A DNA stretch of 64,000 nt from Nautilus pompilius (taxonomy: Eukaryota > Mollusca > Cephalopoda > Nautilida > Nautilidae): assembly GCA_018389105.1 (NCBI GenBank), contig JACATO010001123.1, positions 106,001-170,000 of the forward strand, written 5' to 3'. Both the position numbers and the translations under genes were made by a program. Numbering within the stretch: the first letter of the stretch is position 1; each line of letters opens with the position of its first letter. The notes under the pieces are model-generated. The model did no database searches, was not told the DNA's origin, and saw nothing but the letters and a program-made list of their open reading frames with translations. Shown here piece by piece: positions 22,870 to 35,329 of the stretch.

Positions 22870-25335
22870 AAACATTACAGTTAGTTGTAACAAACTGAAA
22901 TTTCTAGTATATCAAATATAACCGCATACGTACAAAACAAGGAAGGATACAAACAATCCTGGAGAAATAGTTAAAACTGGTTTTAGATTCTCTTCGCCAC
23001 CTGTACAAGCATCAGAAAACAGGAATAATTTGTCTACAGTCGCATTTACCCAATTTACAAATGTTTCTTTTTTTCTTTTTCCCCTGTTATTTAGTGTTAC
23101 ATTAATCAATGTCGCAGCTGAAGTACTTACAAGACAATTGCAATAGGATTTCTTAAAATTCAGATGAAATACGTTATTATCAGCCTTCTCACTCTCCGTT
23201 ATGCTCCAAATGTTTCTGAAAAACTTTATTTAGTAAAAGCAATTTCGTTAAAATTTATTACAAAATTACAGCTCTTATCCACCCAGGCTAATACCATGAA
23301 ATATAGCATGCAAGAATTAGCCACTTTTAAGTGATTTACTACATTCTTAATTTAACATTTCCACCTAATGTTTAGAATTGCAGCATTTAATCACTCTAAA
23401 GAGAAACCAAAATATAATAAATTTTTAAGCATATACAAAGTGAACTGCAACCGAAGTGAAACAAATCTGTATAAATTAAAATAATTAATTAATCCGCATG
23501 TTTGTTTTCTTTGTTGTTTCTTTAACTAAAGATTTTGTTTCGATCAGTCTGCATGAAATTTATTGATAATTAAAAAACAAACTAGAACTGACCGAAAAAC
23601 AATCCCTCGTGGACAGTATGGTTACTGGTTAACCTTTGCTTTGCATTAATATCTATTTTGTCGACTAAATATATAGCAGCTCCATAGAATTACTCGTGTT
23701 TCTAGGCTGAGCGCAATGATAATACACCCCAGTGGGTATATATCTAAGGTAGATACTTACGTGGTATACGGAGGGTTGATAATAACCTAGGGAAGAAATT
23801 ATCTAGGTTAAGTTCTTCCAACATAGTCAAGGTATTTTGATTATTTTTTTTAAAAAAATCGATAGTTCGGATAGATTGGCTGGTCTGAATTTTGGTCCTA
23901 TACTAAAAGCGTCCGTCCTGTTATACTGATCTGGTTCCGTGGTCGAGCACCAGGTGTCAGTCCGCTGACTAAGCCTGCATCATCTGCATAGCCACCAGGG
24001 GCCGCTTCTAAAGCCGAGTGATCACAAAACCTCGAAAAAATGTGAATATGGACTTTTAAAGGAAATGTAAAGTTTACCGACTGTAGTTTTAGGTCGTTTC
24101 CCAATTTTTCCTTTTACCAACTTTAATTTTCGATAGTTCCGGCAGCCTATCTGCTCCCTATTAAAATCTGTTTATAACTTTTGTTCTGAGATGGAAAGAA
24201 ACTAACATCTTTTTTGCTTCAGTTGAAAGATAATTCTGTGCCATTTTCTATACTTGTTGGTCACCGGGCCCTATCGCAGCGAGATATGACACAAAGTCCC
24301 TCCCCCCTACAACATCCCCGACTCCGGGAAATGTCGCCATGTGCAGTAGTTCTCTCTCGGGTGACACAAAGATGAAGGCTTCTATCCCTATTCGAACCAA
24401 AATTATTTAAAAAATTAACTAGAGACTTTGAAATCACCCTGTTTAGTTTTAAAACGCCAAGGTTAGTCTTTCTCATTTATTATCTCAAGCGACACCCCCA
24501 TATGATGTACCTCTCTTCCAATTCCTGCCGACTGAAAAGAAACTCTCGTATGTTTGAAGGTAGCGCAAATTGATTTTTCGCACGCTAGTATATTTTAATT
24601 TTATTTGTTCCTGCCTGTTTGAGGAAACAAATGTCAGAGTTATCTCCCTTAAAACGGTTACGACGAATTCAGGAAGGAAAAACACCAGTCTACTTTCCTC
24701 CAATAAAACTTTTAAATCCAACGTAAAAATGATTGTAAAAAAAAAAAAAAGAATTTAAAAATAAAGGTATGGAAATAGTAGATCTTATATATGCAAGTAC
24801 CGATGTATATAGGCGCGAGGAATTCTCGGACGGAGAGCTGTCGTCGTGCAAAGTTTAGGGAACTACGATGCAACCACTCCATGTTAAAATGATAGAGTAG
24901 AACGAAAGACCCAGCTGATCAATGCGAGGTGGTGGCAGAACGGAACTTACATTTAATATAAAGAGAAAAAACACGAACCCAGAGCATCTCTGCCGCAGCT
25001 GCATCTGCTTTCGATAAATAAGGCATCAGAAGAAAAAGAAAATCGGAAACAGAAGGTTAGTGCCAAAATTTGTTGTTTTTTTTTTTAAATTGCACAAAGG
25101 AAATGAAATGAATATTCGACAATAGTAATACAGGGTCAGGGTACGGTAAACAGCTCGACTAGTGTGGGCAACTCTTCTTTTTACTGGAATCTTATTTGAG
25201 CTTTATGGCGAAGTTTTACAATATTTTCAGTGGAGTTTAAAATAAGTTATGGTGAGTCTTTCACTATTGAAAAGGAATGGATACTAAAGGTAAGCATTAC
25301 AAGATTAGTAATGTTTGATTTAGATTTCTTAACTA
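22870..25335. other. Intergenic, nothing recognised apart from a motif copy
   Basis: AT-rich DNA. The ORFs at 23898-24104 and 24261-24476 (minus) have no family pattern. The string YADDAGLV in the first is discussed under rejected items. Confidence 0.45.
24636..24650 (-). repeat. Dispersed AAGGGAGATAACTCT motif copy
   Basis: AGAGTTATCTCCCTT is a full-length exact copy of the dispersed word, the best in the window. Confidence 0.6.
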
Positions 25336-25337
25336 TT

Positions 25338-26962
25338 TACAGCGGTGTGCAAAATTCTTGCATAAAAATAATTTTTCCTGTAAATTAGCCCGCATTTTGT
25401 CGAAAGCAGCAGTTATCAAATCTTGTTCATTAAAGTATTTCTATATTACTGTTGTGCATCTATTCCAATAATATCAAGCAAATTGTTTCGTTGTAGGAAA
25501 AGTTCTAATTTTCAGAAAATTATTTGCATCAAATCAACCTGTGCAAAAGTGTTGCATAAAATCTAGACAGCTATCTAATCAATTCAGATTCAATTCCAAT
25601 TATGCAGAGAGTGATCAGATCTATCAATAATGAGTAGAATATCCGAAATTCCTGATAACTTGTTCACAACGACGAGGCATGCCGGCTACCAAACGCTGAC
25701 GATTGTCACTACTGGACTCCGACCAGGCTTCCTCGATTTTCCGTTTCAAATCGGTTTTTTGGCACTAACGCTGAGTTTAATCGAGTGCCAAATGTTTTCG
25801 ATGGGATTGAGATCCGGGCTTTGAGGCGGTCAGTCGAGGAGAGGGATTCGCAACTCTGCCATCAAGGCCTTGACACTCCCAGCTGTGTGGATGGGGGCGT
25901 TGTCCTGCTGATAGGTGGCCGTCAGGGGCATGTGGTCACACATATACGGTTCGACAATGTCCGAGGCGATCTTAGCATAGTCATGAACATTCATTCGACC
26001 CTCCACTTGATGCAACGAATCGACACCGGACGATTGAAAACAGCCCCAAACCATGGCCGAATCTCCCCCTGCTTGCAGAGTCGGTCGAGTGCAAGTAGGA
26101 TGGTATTTCTCGGACACCGATCGTCGAACGTACACCCGACCCGCCGAGTGGGCCCTTACGAATTTGCTTTCGTCGGAAAACAACAATGAGCCACAGTCCA
26201 GCGGAGATGGTCGCGAGCCCACTGCAGTCGCTTTCGACGATTGTCCAGACTGATGAATGGCTTCTTCTGTGTTGATCGCCCGAACAGTCCGATGTGGATC
26301 AAACGCCGTCTGATTGTGCACGAGGCCAACTGGATCCCATGGTGGCTTGACAAGGTGGTCTGGATGTCGGTGGAAGTGCGGAATCGGTCCGAGTTCGACA
26401 TGCTGGCGATCAGATGATCCTGTCGAGCCGTCGTTTTCCGCGGTCTGCCGGCTCTGCGTTTCGAAATTAGGCTCCCATCGGCTTTCCAACGTTTTCAGGG
26501 TGCGAGATATCGTCGACTGATTGCAACCGATACGATCTGCAATGACCCACTCAGTTTCACCATCTTATTTCATGCGAACGATTGTGGCCCGCTGTTCGGG
26601 GGTCAAATATCGGGCTCTCGGCATCACTATATTGAACAAAAATGAATCAGAATAGTGGAAAAAAGGACTGTTTTTCATATTTATATTCTACTACCATAAA
26701 CTATTATAGCAAAAAATATATATTCTATTTTTTGTAGTTTATGCAACACTTTTGTACACCCTGATTTCATGCAAATTATTTTATTAATATTTAAATTTTG
26801 ACTGTGCAGTTACAAAATGGATCTTAGTGTTATAAATCGTTTAAAGACACCGATACCTTTCAATTAAAACAGAAAACATACAATAATTACTAATTTCTAC
26901 AAAATAAGAACCCATTTTCTAAGTATAGTCATTTTTATGCAAGACTTTTGCACACCGCTGTA
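25338..26962 (-). mobile_element. Complete but inactive Tc1-like transposon
   Basis: The two ends are perfect to near-perfect inverted repeats (CAGCGGTGTGCAAAA... on the left, its reverse complement ...CACACCGCTG on the right, about 30 bp including CTTGCATAAAAAT), each next to TA, the Tc1/mariner target site. The element between the TAs is 1621 bp. It contains one transposase gene on the minus strand (separate entry). End similarity suggests a fairly recent insertion, but the coding region is broken. Confidence 0.92.
25624..26624 (-). pseudogene. Tc1-like DD34E transposase with stops and frameshifts
   Basis: The minus-strand start codon is at 26624 (MPRARYLTPEQRATIVRMK, then a stop) and the original stop at 25624-25626. 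That is about 333 codons, the usual Tc1 length. The order is an HTH with CNQSTISRTLK, linker (SCTIRRRLIHIGLFGR), LLFSDESKF (first Asp), MVWGCF, QQDNAPIHTAG (second Asp) and PPQSPDLNPIENIW (Glu). The second Asp and the Glu are separated by 34 residues, a DD34E triad. Damage: a stop after the first 19 codons, a frameshift in the linker, another before DESKF, a TGA replacing the Trp of the WPPQSPDL block, and a frameshift near the C terminus. It cannot make a protein, but its inverted repeats could still be cut by a related transposase. Confidence 0.9.
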
Positions 26963-26964
26963 CA

Positions 26965-28995
26965 TATGCGAAACGTGTTGATTGACAATGTCATTCCTTG
27001 CTCTGCACACAGCTGTGTAAGGCTCAGAGCCGACCATCTCATTAGAATAGACGATTCTAGAATACCAAAGAAACGTTCTGAGGTGAATTAGCTGTTGGCA
27101 GAAAATACTAAGAATGTCAGAAGGTGAAATGCAAAGATAAATTGAAGAATCCGTTTAAAGCGTATACGGTTGAGTGAGATCTTGGAATCACAAGCGAGCG
27201 ACAGGAAACTATGGAGGTCCAAATTTCAATGTGGACAAAAATTTTTGGGGGTTGATCGTATCCAAATGTGTGAACAGAGAAGTGTTGTGAGGGAAGTTTG
27301 AGCTCGGTCGTCATCAGCGCTGATCGATATGTGGCAGGATCTGTGGCTTTAAGATTGACTCGCGGAAACAACTAAGAATCCACAGATGATGTGCTATGAA
27401 TAATTACTCGTCTTCATGGAACACGATATGGACATGCCACAACAGTAATATCTACACAGACTTACCTCTTGCCATATGTTATCGAGGGTGAGATGGAATA
27501 TGAGAAATAACTTCACTTCTTCTGCCTGCAACTTAATATATTTTCGGAATTAATTTTAAGTATTTTTTTTTTTAGTGTATTTGCTTAGAATGTTGTCAAC
27601 TTCGTCTTGTTCATTTTTACAAAGCTGCATAAGTGCTCTCGAAAAAAATGAAAACACTCTCACACTTATCCACTCCACTATTAAAGTTATGTAAAATCCA
27701 TCTTTACATTTCATTTGCTACAAAAGACGGACTCAACACTTGATACAGACGGGTCGAAATTGTGTTCTTGTCAAAAGAAGGAACGGAAGCGGAGGCGATA
27801 AATTTTCGAAAATATTTCCCCCAACCCCTGAAAGGGGACATACTTTTAGCAGCTGTCTGTAATTTGCAAACAAAGTTTCAGCCCGTTCCCGTTTAAGTCT
27901 ATAGATTATATTACCAGAACGTTTAAACAATCATCCGACACAGCCAGCTATGCAACAAACTGCCGGTTCTGTATGTTCTTTTAGGACCTACGCAGATGTA
28001 CTCATTGCCACCTTATTTTATTGTTCTTGATTTTGTTTGCACTCCTAGTAATCTTCTTTCCAATAAAAATCGCACGTTTTTTTGTTAACGATGATGTATT
28101 CCTTACGCTCAATATATAATGGAAATATTTGTGGGATTTTATTTGGTTTTGTTTTGTCTTTTGTGTAATATTAATCTGCATAATTTAGTTTCGTCTGTCT
28201 ATTTTGGAAAGCATTGCTCGCCCATTCCATCGCGCCAACTACTTTTAATGTTGCTCAAGTTCCTTTCTGTATTCTAATATGGTTTTGTTACGCGTTTCAA
28301 GCCGTAATTGTTCGACATGATTAAATGGTTTCATTTATATAAATTAAAAACCAGACATGACAGATGGCGACAGCAGCCCACACGTTTTCATTTCGCCTCG
28401 TCGTTGATGGGGCTGCCATTCAATCACCAAACGAGTTCAGGGTGTTTGCTCTTTAGCCAATGGCGTGCGTCTTTCGCTCTTTAGAACTTGTTTTGTTTCT
28501 TCTGGGTATTGCGGTTTCCTCATACTTGTGACCGGAAGTGCTTTAATATGTTATGCAAAGTGATTGCATCCGGAGTGCACGTGTTTTTGGTGCAGCCCCC
28601 TTCTGTTCCGTTTGGCTAGGCTTTCTGGTTTAAAACACAGAAGGGGCTACGGAAATCAACGAACCAATCAACAGACGAGAGGCTGCCATTGGACAGAATT
28701 TCAGAAGTTTACCATTTTACAGCGCGATTCATCTACAAAAAAAAAAAATCCTATTCGCGGATATTTTAAAAGAAGGTGACCTTTGCGATCAAAGTTCCAA
28801 CAAATTTATCGTGAGGTGATTTCCCCGTGTATATCTATTTTAGGGGATATTATGTTGGCGAGTCATCTGTCCGGCCACCGCCCACCGCCATGGACAGATA
28901 GACTTCGTTCTTTCATAAACGTTTACTTTCTTAGAACAGACTGGCAGATAGAAATGTGAAAAAAAGTATTCACATTAAAAGGAGCAACAATAAAT
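26965..28995. other. Intergenic, nothing recognised
   Basis: AT-rich DNA with short overlapping ORFs on both strands. No repeat ends or protein patterns were found by eye. Confidence 0.5.
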
Positions 28996-28996
28996 T

Positions 28997-29354
28997 TATA
29001 ACTGCGGCCAGAAGTTTAGCATCAACCTAGAATTTTCTAATTTTTCTTTGATAAAGTCGAAGTTAACCCGCCTAATTTGCATAATAACGTCACGTTAACG
29101 TATCGACCTGCACTCCGGCGGTGAGTTTCCCCACGTGCTTAGTGGGAAAATGACCAAAGCTGTGGAACGTGACGACTTTAAATCTACCTTGGATACGTGA
29201 TTTCTGAAAAGGTCCTAATGTGAGTCACGACGACAGGTGCGAGGATCTCGTGGTCTTGGGTACAGTGTCCAGCTGTAGGGACACAGGTTTGAGGATAGAT
29301 TTTATTGGTACTGTTATTTCTAGGTTGGTGCAGAAACTTTCGCCGGCTGCTGTA
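28997..29354 (+). mobile_element. MITE copy C
   Basis: A 358-bp element with TATAACTGCGGCCAGAAG on the left and CGCCGGCTGCTGTA on the right, a diverged inverted-repeat pair with TA at each edge. The interior is nearly the same as copy B for 280 bp and matches the reverse complement of copy A to its end (TGTAGGGACACAGGTTTGA...CTGTTATTTCTAG). It is the best guide to the full-length consensus. Confidence 0.8.
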
Positions 29355-29399
29355 TACTCAACTTTTTATACTGCCGATCATCTTGAACAGTTTCGTTTT

Positions 29400-30090
29400 T
29401 ATTTGCTGTTAAATTTAAACTTTCTCTTGTCATATACATTTTCTCATGAACATTTCGTCAAACATTTTTTTCACAGCTGAATAATTTTCCAAACTTTTAT
29501 TGCCTGTAACTCTTTTGAGACGTATGTTCCTTTTAATCTCCTGCTTATAAATGTCCGATTGGCTCCAAACCTTTCTCACCAGTCTGATATATTAGTGAAA
29601 TAAATGTACAGCAACTGTTCCTCTCGGGCCACGGTGGCTCGTCGTCTTGTTCTTCTGTTTTCTTCTTTTTCTTTTTTGCTAAAAATAGAAAACTTATGAG
29701 GATTTTTTTTTTCCGGCCTATATTTGGGCACTTGTTTTTCTTTTTTTGGTGTAAGCGCTGTCTGATAGGGGGGGACACTTGTACAAACGCAGCCGCATTG
29801 ATTCAGTTTTTTTTATCGTCTTCTGTATCTCGAACAAAATGTTTCTGCTGTAATTATGGCGACATCTTGATGGATTTCTTATTTTTCCATACCGTATCGC
29901 TAAAAATACCACAAAACAAGAACGTAGTATATATTATATACAACAAATTTAATATTTCACATTTTAGAAACTTTTAAGGAATGAGTTTAAGAATTACTGT
30001 TGAATTATTCCCGGTGATAAGTGAATATATACGAGAGAAAGATGACGTCAACGCAGGGACATGACGTTAGCACAGAATGAGAGAGACAGA
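29400..30090. other. Intergenic AT/T-rich DNA
   Basis: Nothing recognised. Two overlapping ORFs on opposite strands at 29545-29977 are T/A-rich and without a domain pattern. Confidence 0.45.
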
Positions 30091-30094
30091 GAAA

Positions 30095-30446
30095 TACATC
30101 CGTGGCCAAACGTTTTCATTACCATAAAATCTTTACATATTCCTCGATACAGTCAAATTAAACCTGCTGAATTTGCATATTAATGCCACGTTAACATATT
30201 GAAGAGATTTTCGCTTTGTAGTTTCTGCACACTTTAAATTGTCACATGTTCCTATTAACATGCAAATATGTATAAGATTTCGAAGATACCGCAAAATAAA
30301 TCATGACGAGACCTCTATTAGAAGTAATCAAAAGCAGACATTTGGATGGACATCGGTAGAGTATCCAACTATGAGAATAGACGTAAAATTAGATTTTGAT
30401 TTTATTAAATTTCTAGCTTCATGCACTACTTTTGGCCACGGCTGTA
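30095..30446 (+). mobile_element. MITE copy D (same ends, different interior)
   Basis: A 352-bp element flanked by TA, with TACATCCGTGGCCAAACG at the left and ACTTTTGGCCACGGCTGTA at the right. The ends and about 100 bp of the left side (GTCAAATTAAACCTGCTGAATTTGCAT-type region and CCACGTTAAC) match copies A-C. The rest of the interior is unrelated to them. This is a sister subfamily using the same transposase-recognition ends. Confidence 0.8.
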
Positions 30447-30449
30447 TAT

Positions 30450-33095
30450 ATTATTAATACCCGCCAAAGTTATTTGATCAGTGGAAAAAAAATGTGGTGT
30501 CTCGCTGAGCACAGAACTAAAATAATAACTATAAATTGTTTACCTATTAAAAAACAAAAAATATATTAATGGCTGTGAAATATATTTTTACTGTTTACTA
30601 AATAGCAGTTTATTATCTATGTAAAAGAATATCATGTGTAGAAATTGAAAAATGTGTGTAATCATAATCTCTGCAATTAATAGTAAATGTGCCATTCTTT
30701 ATTGCGAGTTAATGGAGCAGAGCGCTCTGCCATAGTTTCAGTAACCCGTCTTATGTGTTTGAGTCCAACATTTTATATGCCTTTTACAGCAGCGACGTCC
30801 ACAAAGTTGCTCCACTGGTAAAACCCTTTTTTTTTTTCCCATTTGAGATTTATGTGGTTTCAACTATTCTCAGGCAGAGGCCATGGCTCTGCACCCCGCT
30901 TTTCTCCGCTTGGTTTAGGAAACTGAAACCAAAGGCTTTCCTCTGGTGGATGGATGCCTTATGTGTCGATGCTGGCACGCAGGTTCGAGGAAGAAAGGAA
31001 GGAAAAAGCTCATGGTGGGCCAGTCGATCACTACTAAGACATTTTCTGTCGCCTTTCTAATTATGTAGCCTCGCGCATATCTGATGTCTGCCTTAGGTCA
31101 GTTATGTATACGAGAAGACTTCCACGCTACCCACCTACAACGTTTACATTTGAACTATTTCAATCAGGAAAACAGATTTAATTTGAATAAAAACAAAATC
31201 ATGACGAAACAAAAAAAAAAATTAAAATATCCATTAAAACTACTTTATTTTACGTATGATGTCACAGTAAAAACATTTATATATATCTACAGATCCATTG
31301 CATTAGCTCTCTTCTGCGTCATCTGGGCCTTACATTTATTAGAAGGCACCAGTCAGTCCCAGAAGAGATGCCAGTTTTTCAGTCACACGCTCTACACTGG
31401 TAAGTTTCTTCCAGTCTCACTCTGAGCAAATCGGACAGCATAGAAAGGCAAGTAAACCCATAGTTGGCAATATCTATTATAAATTCGACAACAAACCCTA
31501 TGAAAATATATTTAAAGATAATGCAAAAGATTTCGAAGTATCTAACACAGATGTAACTGATGGTGGTGGTGGAGGGTATCCGATCCAACTTCCAGAGATA
31601 TAAAATTATGTGATCACGAGTGTAATGTTTTAAATATAAATTTCTGACTCAACTAAAAAAAAAAAAAAGAAAAAACCGCAAATAATCTGTACGGTTCGGC
31701 TTTGTCATCCACTCGTAATTAATGGATTTAGGTGGGTAGAACTACAATTTTTAAAACATTAAAAAAATGCTGGTACAAAAATAAAACTGGATTCATCAAT
31801 AAGTGTAATGTATGAATTAGATTTAGAATATCCAAAATAATTAACAACCACTACACAGAATATAAAAGCTGTACAAAATCTCCAATACAGCGTAGCTTTC
31901 ACTTTACCAGAGTAGGAGATGGAAAATGAACTCCGATGCAAGCCTACTATTTAAAAAATTACTTAAATATTATTTTATAATAAAAATAAATTCTACATTT
32001 AGCTTTATTTGTCTCTAAGTATGAAGATAACAAATATACAAAGAGTACATTTAATCAATTTACTTGGTTTAAGGCCGATACTGAGTTAAATACAGATAGA
32101 AAAACTAAATCTAAAAATTATTTTGAAAATTCTAACTCTCTCCTTATAGTAAAATTATGGAAAATTTAAGAAAACGGACAGTTGTGAAAGTTCTCGCATT
32201 CTCAAAGTAATTTTGAAAAGCGCATATTAATAAAATAACCCAATAATCCTTTAGACACATTATTAACAAAACCCCTCATTTTTATATATGAAAAATAAAG
32301 TTACACAATTTAAGAAACCTTTTTTACTTAAAAATGTATGTTTTAGATTTTCCAAAATATTTAATCCATGATTTGTTTACTGTTATGAAATTAATACAAA
32401 TATAATCTAGCACTTGTTTTCAGAAACAGATTCTTTATGCTGTCACGTGAAAACAAAAGATGTATATTCAAAGATACGAAAGATTTAAATTTGTATAACA
32501 CTCGTTTACTCAATAAATCACTTTTATAAAAATAAAGAAAGAAAATAAAAATGTTTTTAGGGAAGATGAAGGATAAGTATTATAGTAAAATAAAATGATT
32601 TTGTGTACTTAGATCTAAAACGTATGCGTTAGAATGTGAATCAAAAGCGAATTAATTTGAGAATTAAAAAAATTGTGTAATTGCAAAAGGATTCAAACAT
32701 TAAAAATGCTTATTTAATTACTGTTCCCCTGTAAACCTTGTTCACTTTATTTTAAAGGTTTAATCAAATCTCAACTAGAACCGCTTTACCTTCATTATAT
32801 GTATGAGGAAGTTCTGTTAACGGATTCATTTCCAATATCAGTCAACAATTAATTTGTTTTTCTAGTAAACTATTAAAATAAAAATTTGAATACTTCTATT
32901 TAAATGCACCAGTTCAAGTTTTTTTTTAAAGAAACAGTCCCTGCATATTTAGGTTGTTTTTCTTCTTCTATCACATTATAACCTTTATTCTATTTATAAA
33001 AAAAATTTGTATATCAACTAAATCGCCGACCAAGTGTAATCTTTTGACTGAACAAACACCTGCCTTTTAAGATAAATTTTCCCAACAGATTTATT
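30450..33095. other. Very AT-rich DNA, no recognised gene
   Basis: From about 31.9 kb onward AT content is very high and base composition resembles the virus-relic block that follows. ORFs such as 30755-31060 and 31084-31425 show no family pattern. The left limit of the suspected viral insertion probably lies in or just before this stretch, but no terminal repeat was found. Confidence 0.4.
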
Positions 33096-33101
33096 TAAGT
33101 C

Positions 33102-33560
33102 TCAAGTTAGTAGAAAGTGGGAGTTTTCAGAAGTTACTTTAACCTTCAGGCCTTTGAAACTCGTAAAACCTTTACTGGAACCAAAAACATCTTTGGTGGA
33201 ATCTCCAACAGCAATTTTATTCTTTATTGCAGTTTTAACTACATTCTTACCAAATTTCTTTTTTTTTATTATAATCTAATATTATTAAAATCATGAACTA
33301 AATATATTTAAGCTTTTTGTCTACTTATAATACCAATAAAGTTGTCAGCGGAATCATTATATTTGCATTTTAAATCATGTTTATAGCACGTTCAGTCAAC
33401 TTTATTAATAAGTTTTTTTTACCTGGTTTTGGTGAATTATCTGGATTTAATCTTACATCTAATCGTGTTTCCAGACCACAGTAATGATATCCTGGTAAAT
33501 GTTTTTCACCAGAATATTTAACCCAAGAAAAAAACAGGAAGTTCTTCTAAAGATGGCTGT
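33102..33560 (-). pseudogene. Broken phospholipase A2-like gene fragment, virus type
   Basis: On the minus strand one frame reads LPGYHYCG and RLDVRLNPDNSPKPG (calcium-loop region; the usual glycines after YCG are changed). A shifted frame then reads CYKHDLKCKYND with the His-Asp catalytic pair, and a third open stretch is lysine-rich and ends at TGA (33102-33104). This order is that of the PLA2-like domain known from parvovirus capsid N termini and also present in Polinton/adinto-like elements. There are at least two frameshifts and internal stops, so no product is expected. An endogenous parvovirus is an alternative source, but the neighbouring fragments fit a larger DNA element better. Confidence 0.5.
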
Positions 33561-34497
33561 ATATCACTTCCGGGAAGTCGTTTTATTCTTGAGACAAAAA
33601 CATTTCAGTTTTCTCTACAAATTTGACGTTTCTTAAAATCAGCAGTGTGTTCCTTCTGATGGTCTTCAGTTTACAGAAGGAAAAGCCTGTGAAAGTGAGT
33701 TTGTGGACTGATTATAGGAGAAACTGTATGCAGCAAAACAACTCTTCTAGTTATGCATGTTATTGGATCTTAGACTATTATAGATTACGTGTTTGGGGGA
33801 AATCTGAATATTAAATAATAATAAGTGGGTTTTCTAATAAATTTAATACACAATAGATGATAAATTTGGAAATGAAAATATTAAAGGAGGAATATTTAGA
33901 CAAAAAAAAAATGTTTGTGAAATAAAAGGAATATCATCAAAGAAGGCGTAGATCACATTGAAGCCGTGAATGTTATTCCTGTTCCGAAAATGATTGGTTC
34001 AAAATTTTTAAGTGTTTTTTTTTTATATGATCTTACGTGTGACAGGAATTAAACAAACCTTAAATTATTTTATAACAGAGGTATGCATAACGATGAAGAT
34101 ACCATGTTAGTTCAGATATGACTTTTTATGAATTTAAATATTTTGCAGAAAATTGACATCTCACACAATTTGGTAAGTTTTATTATCCAACCTGACGATT
34201 CTGCAGAAAGTTTTGCACATTGAAAGCTTTCCTTATGTTGTTAAACGGGGCTGTAAGACGTTTGGTCTGACCGACTCTTAATGTCGTTTTATAAAATAAA
34301 AACAGAGGAAAGAGATAAAAATGAAGAAACAGTTTTTTGATGAGGAAATGGGTGAGCAAGTTTTTTATTAATAATACCAGATCAACAAACTTATTTAAGC
34401 CAATTATAAATAAAAACAAGTCAACTCCTAAAATTTGAGAAGTGGCGCCATTTGCGCCTAACACGGTACTAACCCCGTTCCTTTATCGATTCTGCAG

Positions 34498-34690
34498 GTT
34501 CCTTCAATAGCTGACAACGTAGAAGTAAATGCAGATGCTGAAAATTATTTGGCTGCTCAGAATGATGAGTCCGCATTTACTTTACAACATTTAGAATCTA
34601 AAAAGTATTCATTTCGATTATTTACCGTAGAAGTGATTTATAATAAGCTTGACACTGATGACTATAAAAATGACACTATTCCTGGTCTGT
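34498..34690 (+). pseudogene. Open remnant of unknown, virus-like reading frame
   Basis: A 60-odd-codon stretch without stops, acidic and with ordinary amino-acid composition (including VNADAENYLAAQNDESAF), stands out from the surrounding AT-rich DNA that is dense with stops. It ends at TGA. It lies just upstream of the capsid-like fragments and in the same direction, so it may be the start of the next decayed gene. No family is named. Confidence 0.3.
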
Positions 34691-35329
34691 GAAAACTTTT
34701 AGCTAAAATAAAGTCTCATAAATATTGTTACTGAAAAAGATATTTAAAACTCTGTTACCAATTTAAGGTACAGTTCGGCTGTTTATCACAACAATGATGC
34801 TGCGCAAAATAAATTACGTACCAACAAAAATTATAAATGGAGAAAAAAAAAAAAAATATATATATATATATATATATTGCTCCAAAGATAAGATGAAAGG
34901 AATTATTAAAAGTCCAGCGAAAAATTCATCTGGATAAATACAATTTATACCACAGGATATGAGACAACTATATTTTGGCGAAGCTGTTAAGATTTTACCC
35001 TCAGATCTAAATCAATTGAACGATTTTGCTTGCTTCTATCTTGTAAACAAACTGGAAATAATTTCTGTAATTAAATCGATACAATTGGTAATCATTTGCT
35101 GATAATAAATCTAATAGATAAACTGAATATTTAGACATTATGAATAGGTTGAATAATTATTGTATAAAATAGCAAAAAGCACTGAACATTTAGTAAAACC
35201 CAAAGATTTGTACAGTTTATTTATCATCTTTATCCAACATTAAATATAGATTTTTACAAAACAATACAAAATCGATCTCATTAATCTTGAAATGTAACTC
35301 TTTGTTTCATATGTTAATGATACAAGTAA

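Noticed and set aside
23898..24104. YADDAGLV string on the minus strand, resembling the reverse transcriptase active-site box
   Set aside because: No other reverse transcriptase motif lies around it; flanking residues do not fit and the frame is only 68 codons. The stretch (TGGCTATGCAG, TGCTCGACC) could instead be a decayed tRNA-like SINE head, also unproven.
33102..33560. Endogenous parvovirus (densovirus-like) as the sole source of the PLA2-like fragment
   Set aside because: No parvovirus replication-protein fragment was recognised nearby, and adjacent capsid-like fragments fit a larger double-jelly-roll element better; kept only as an alternative.
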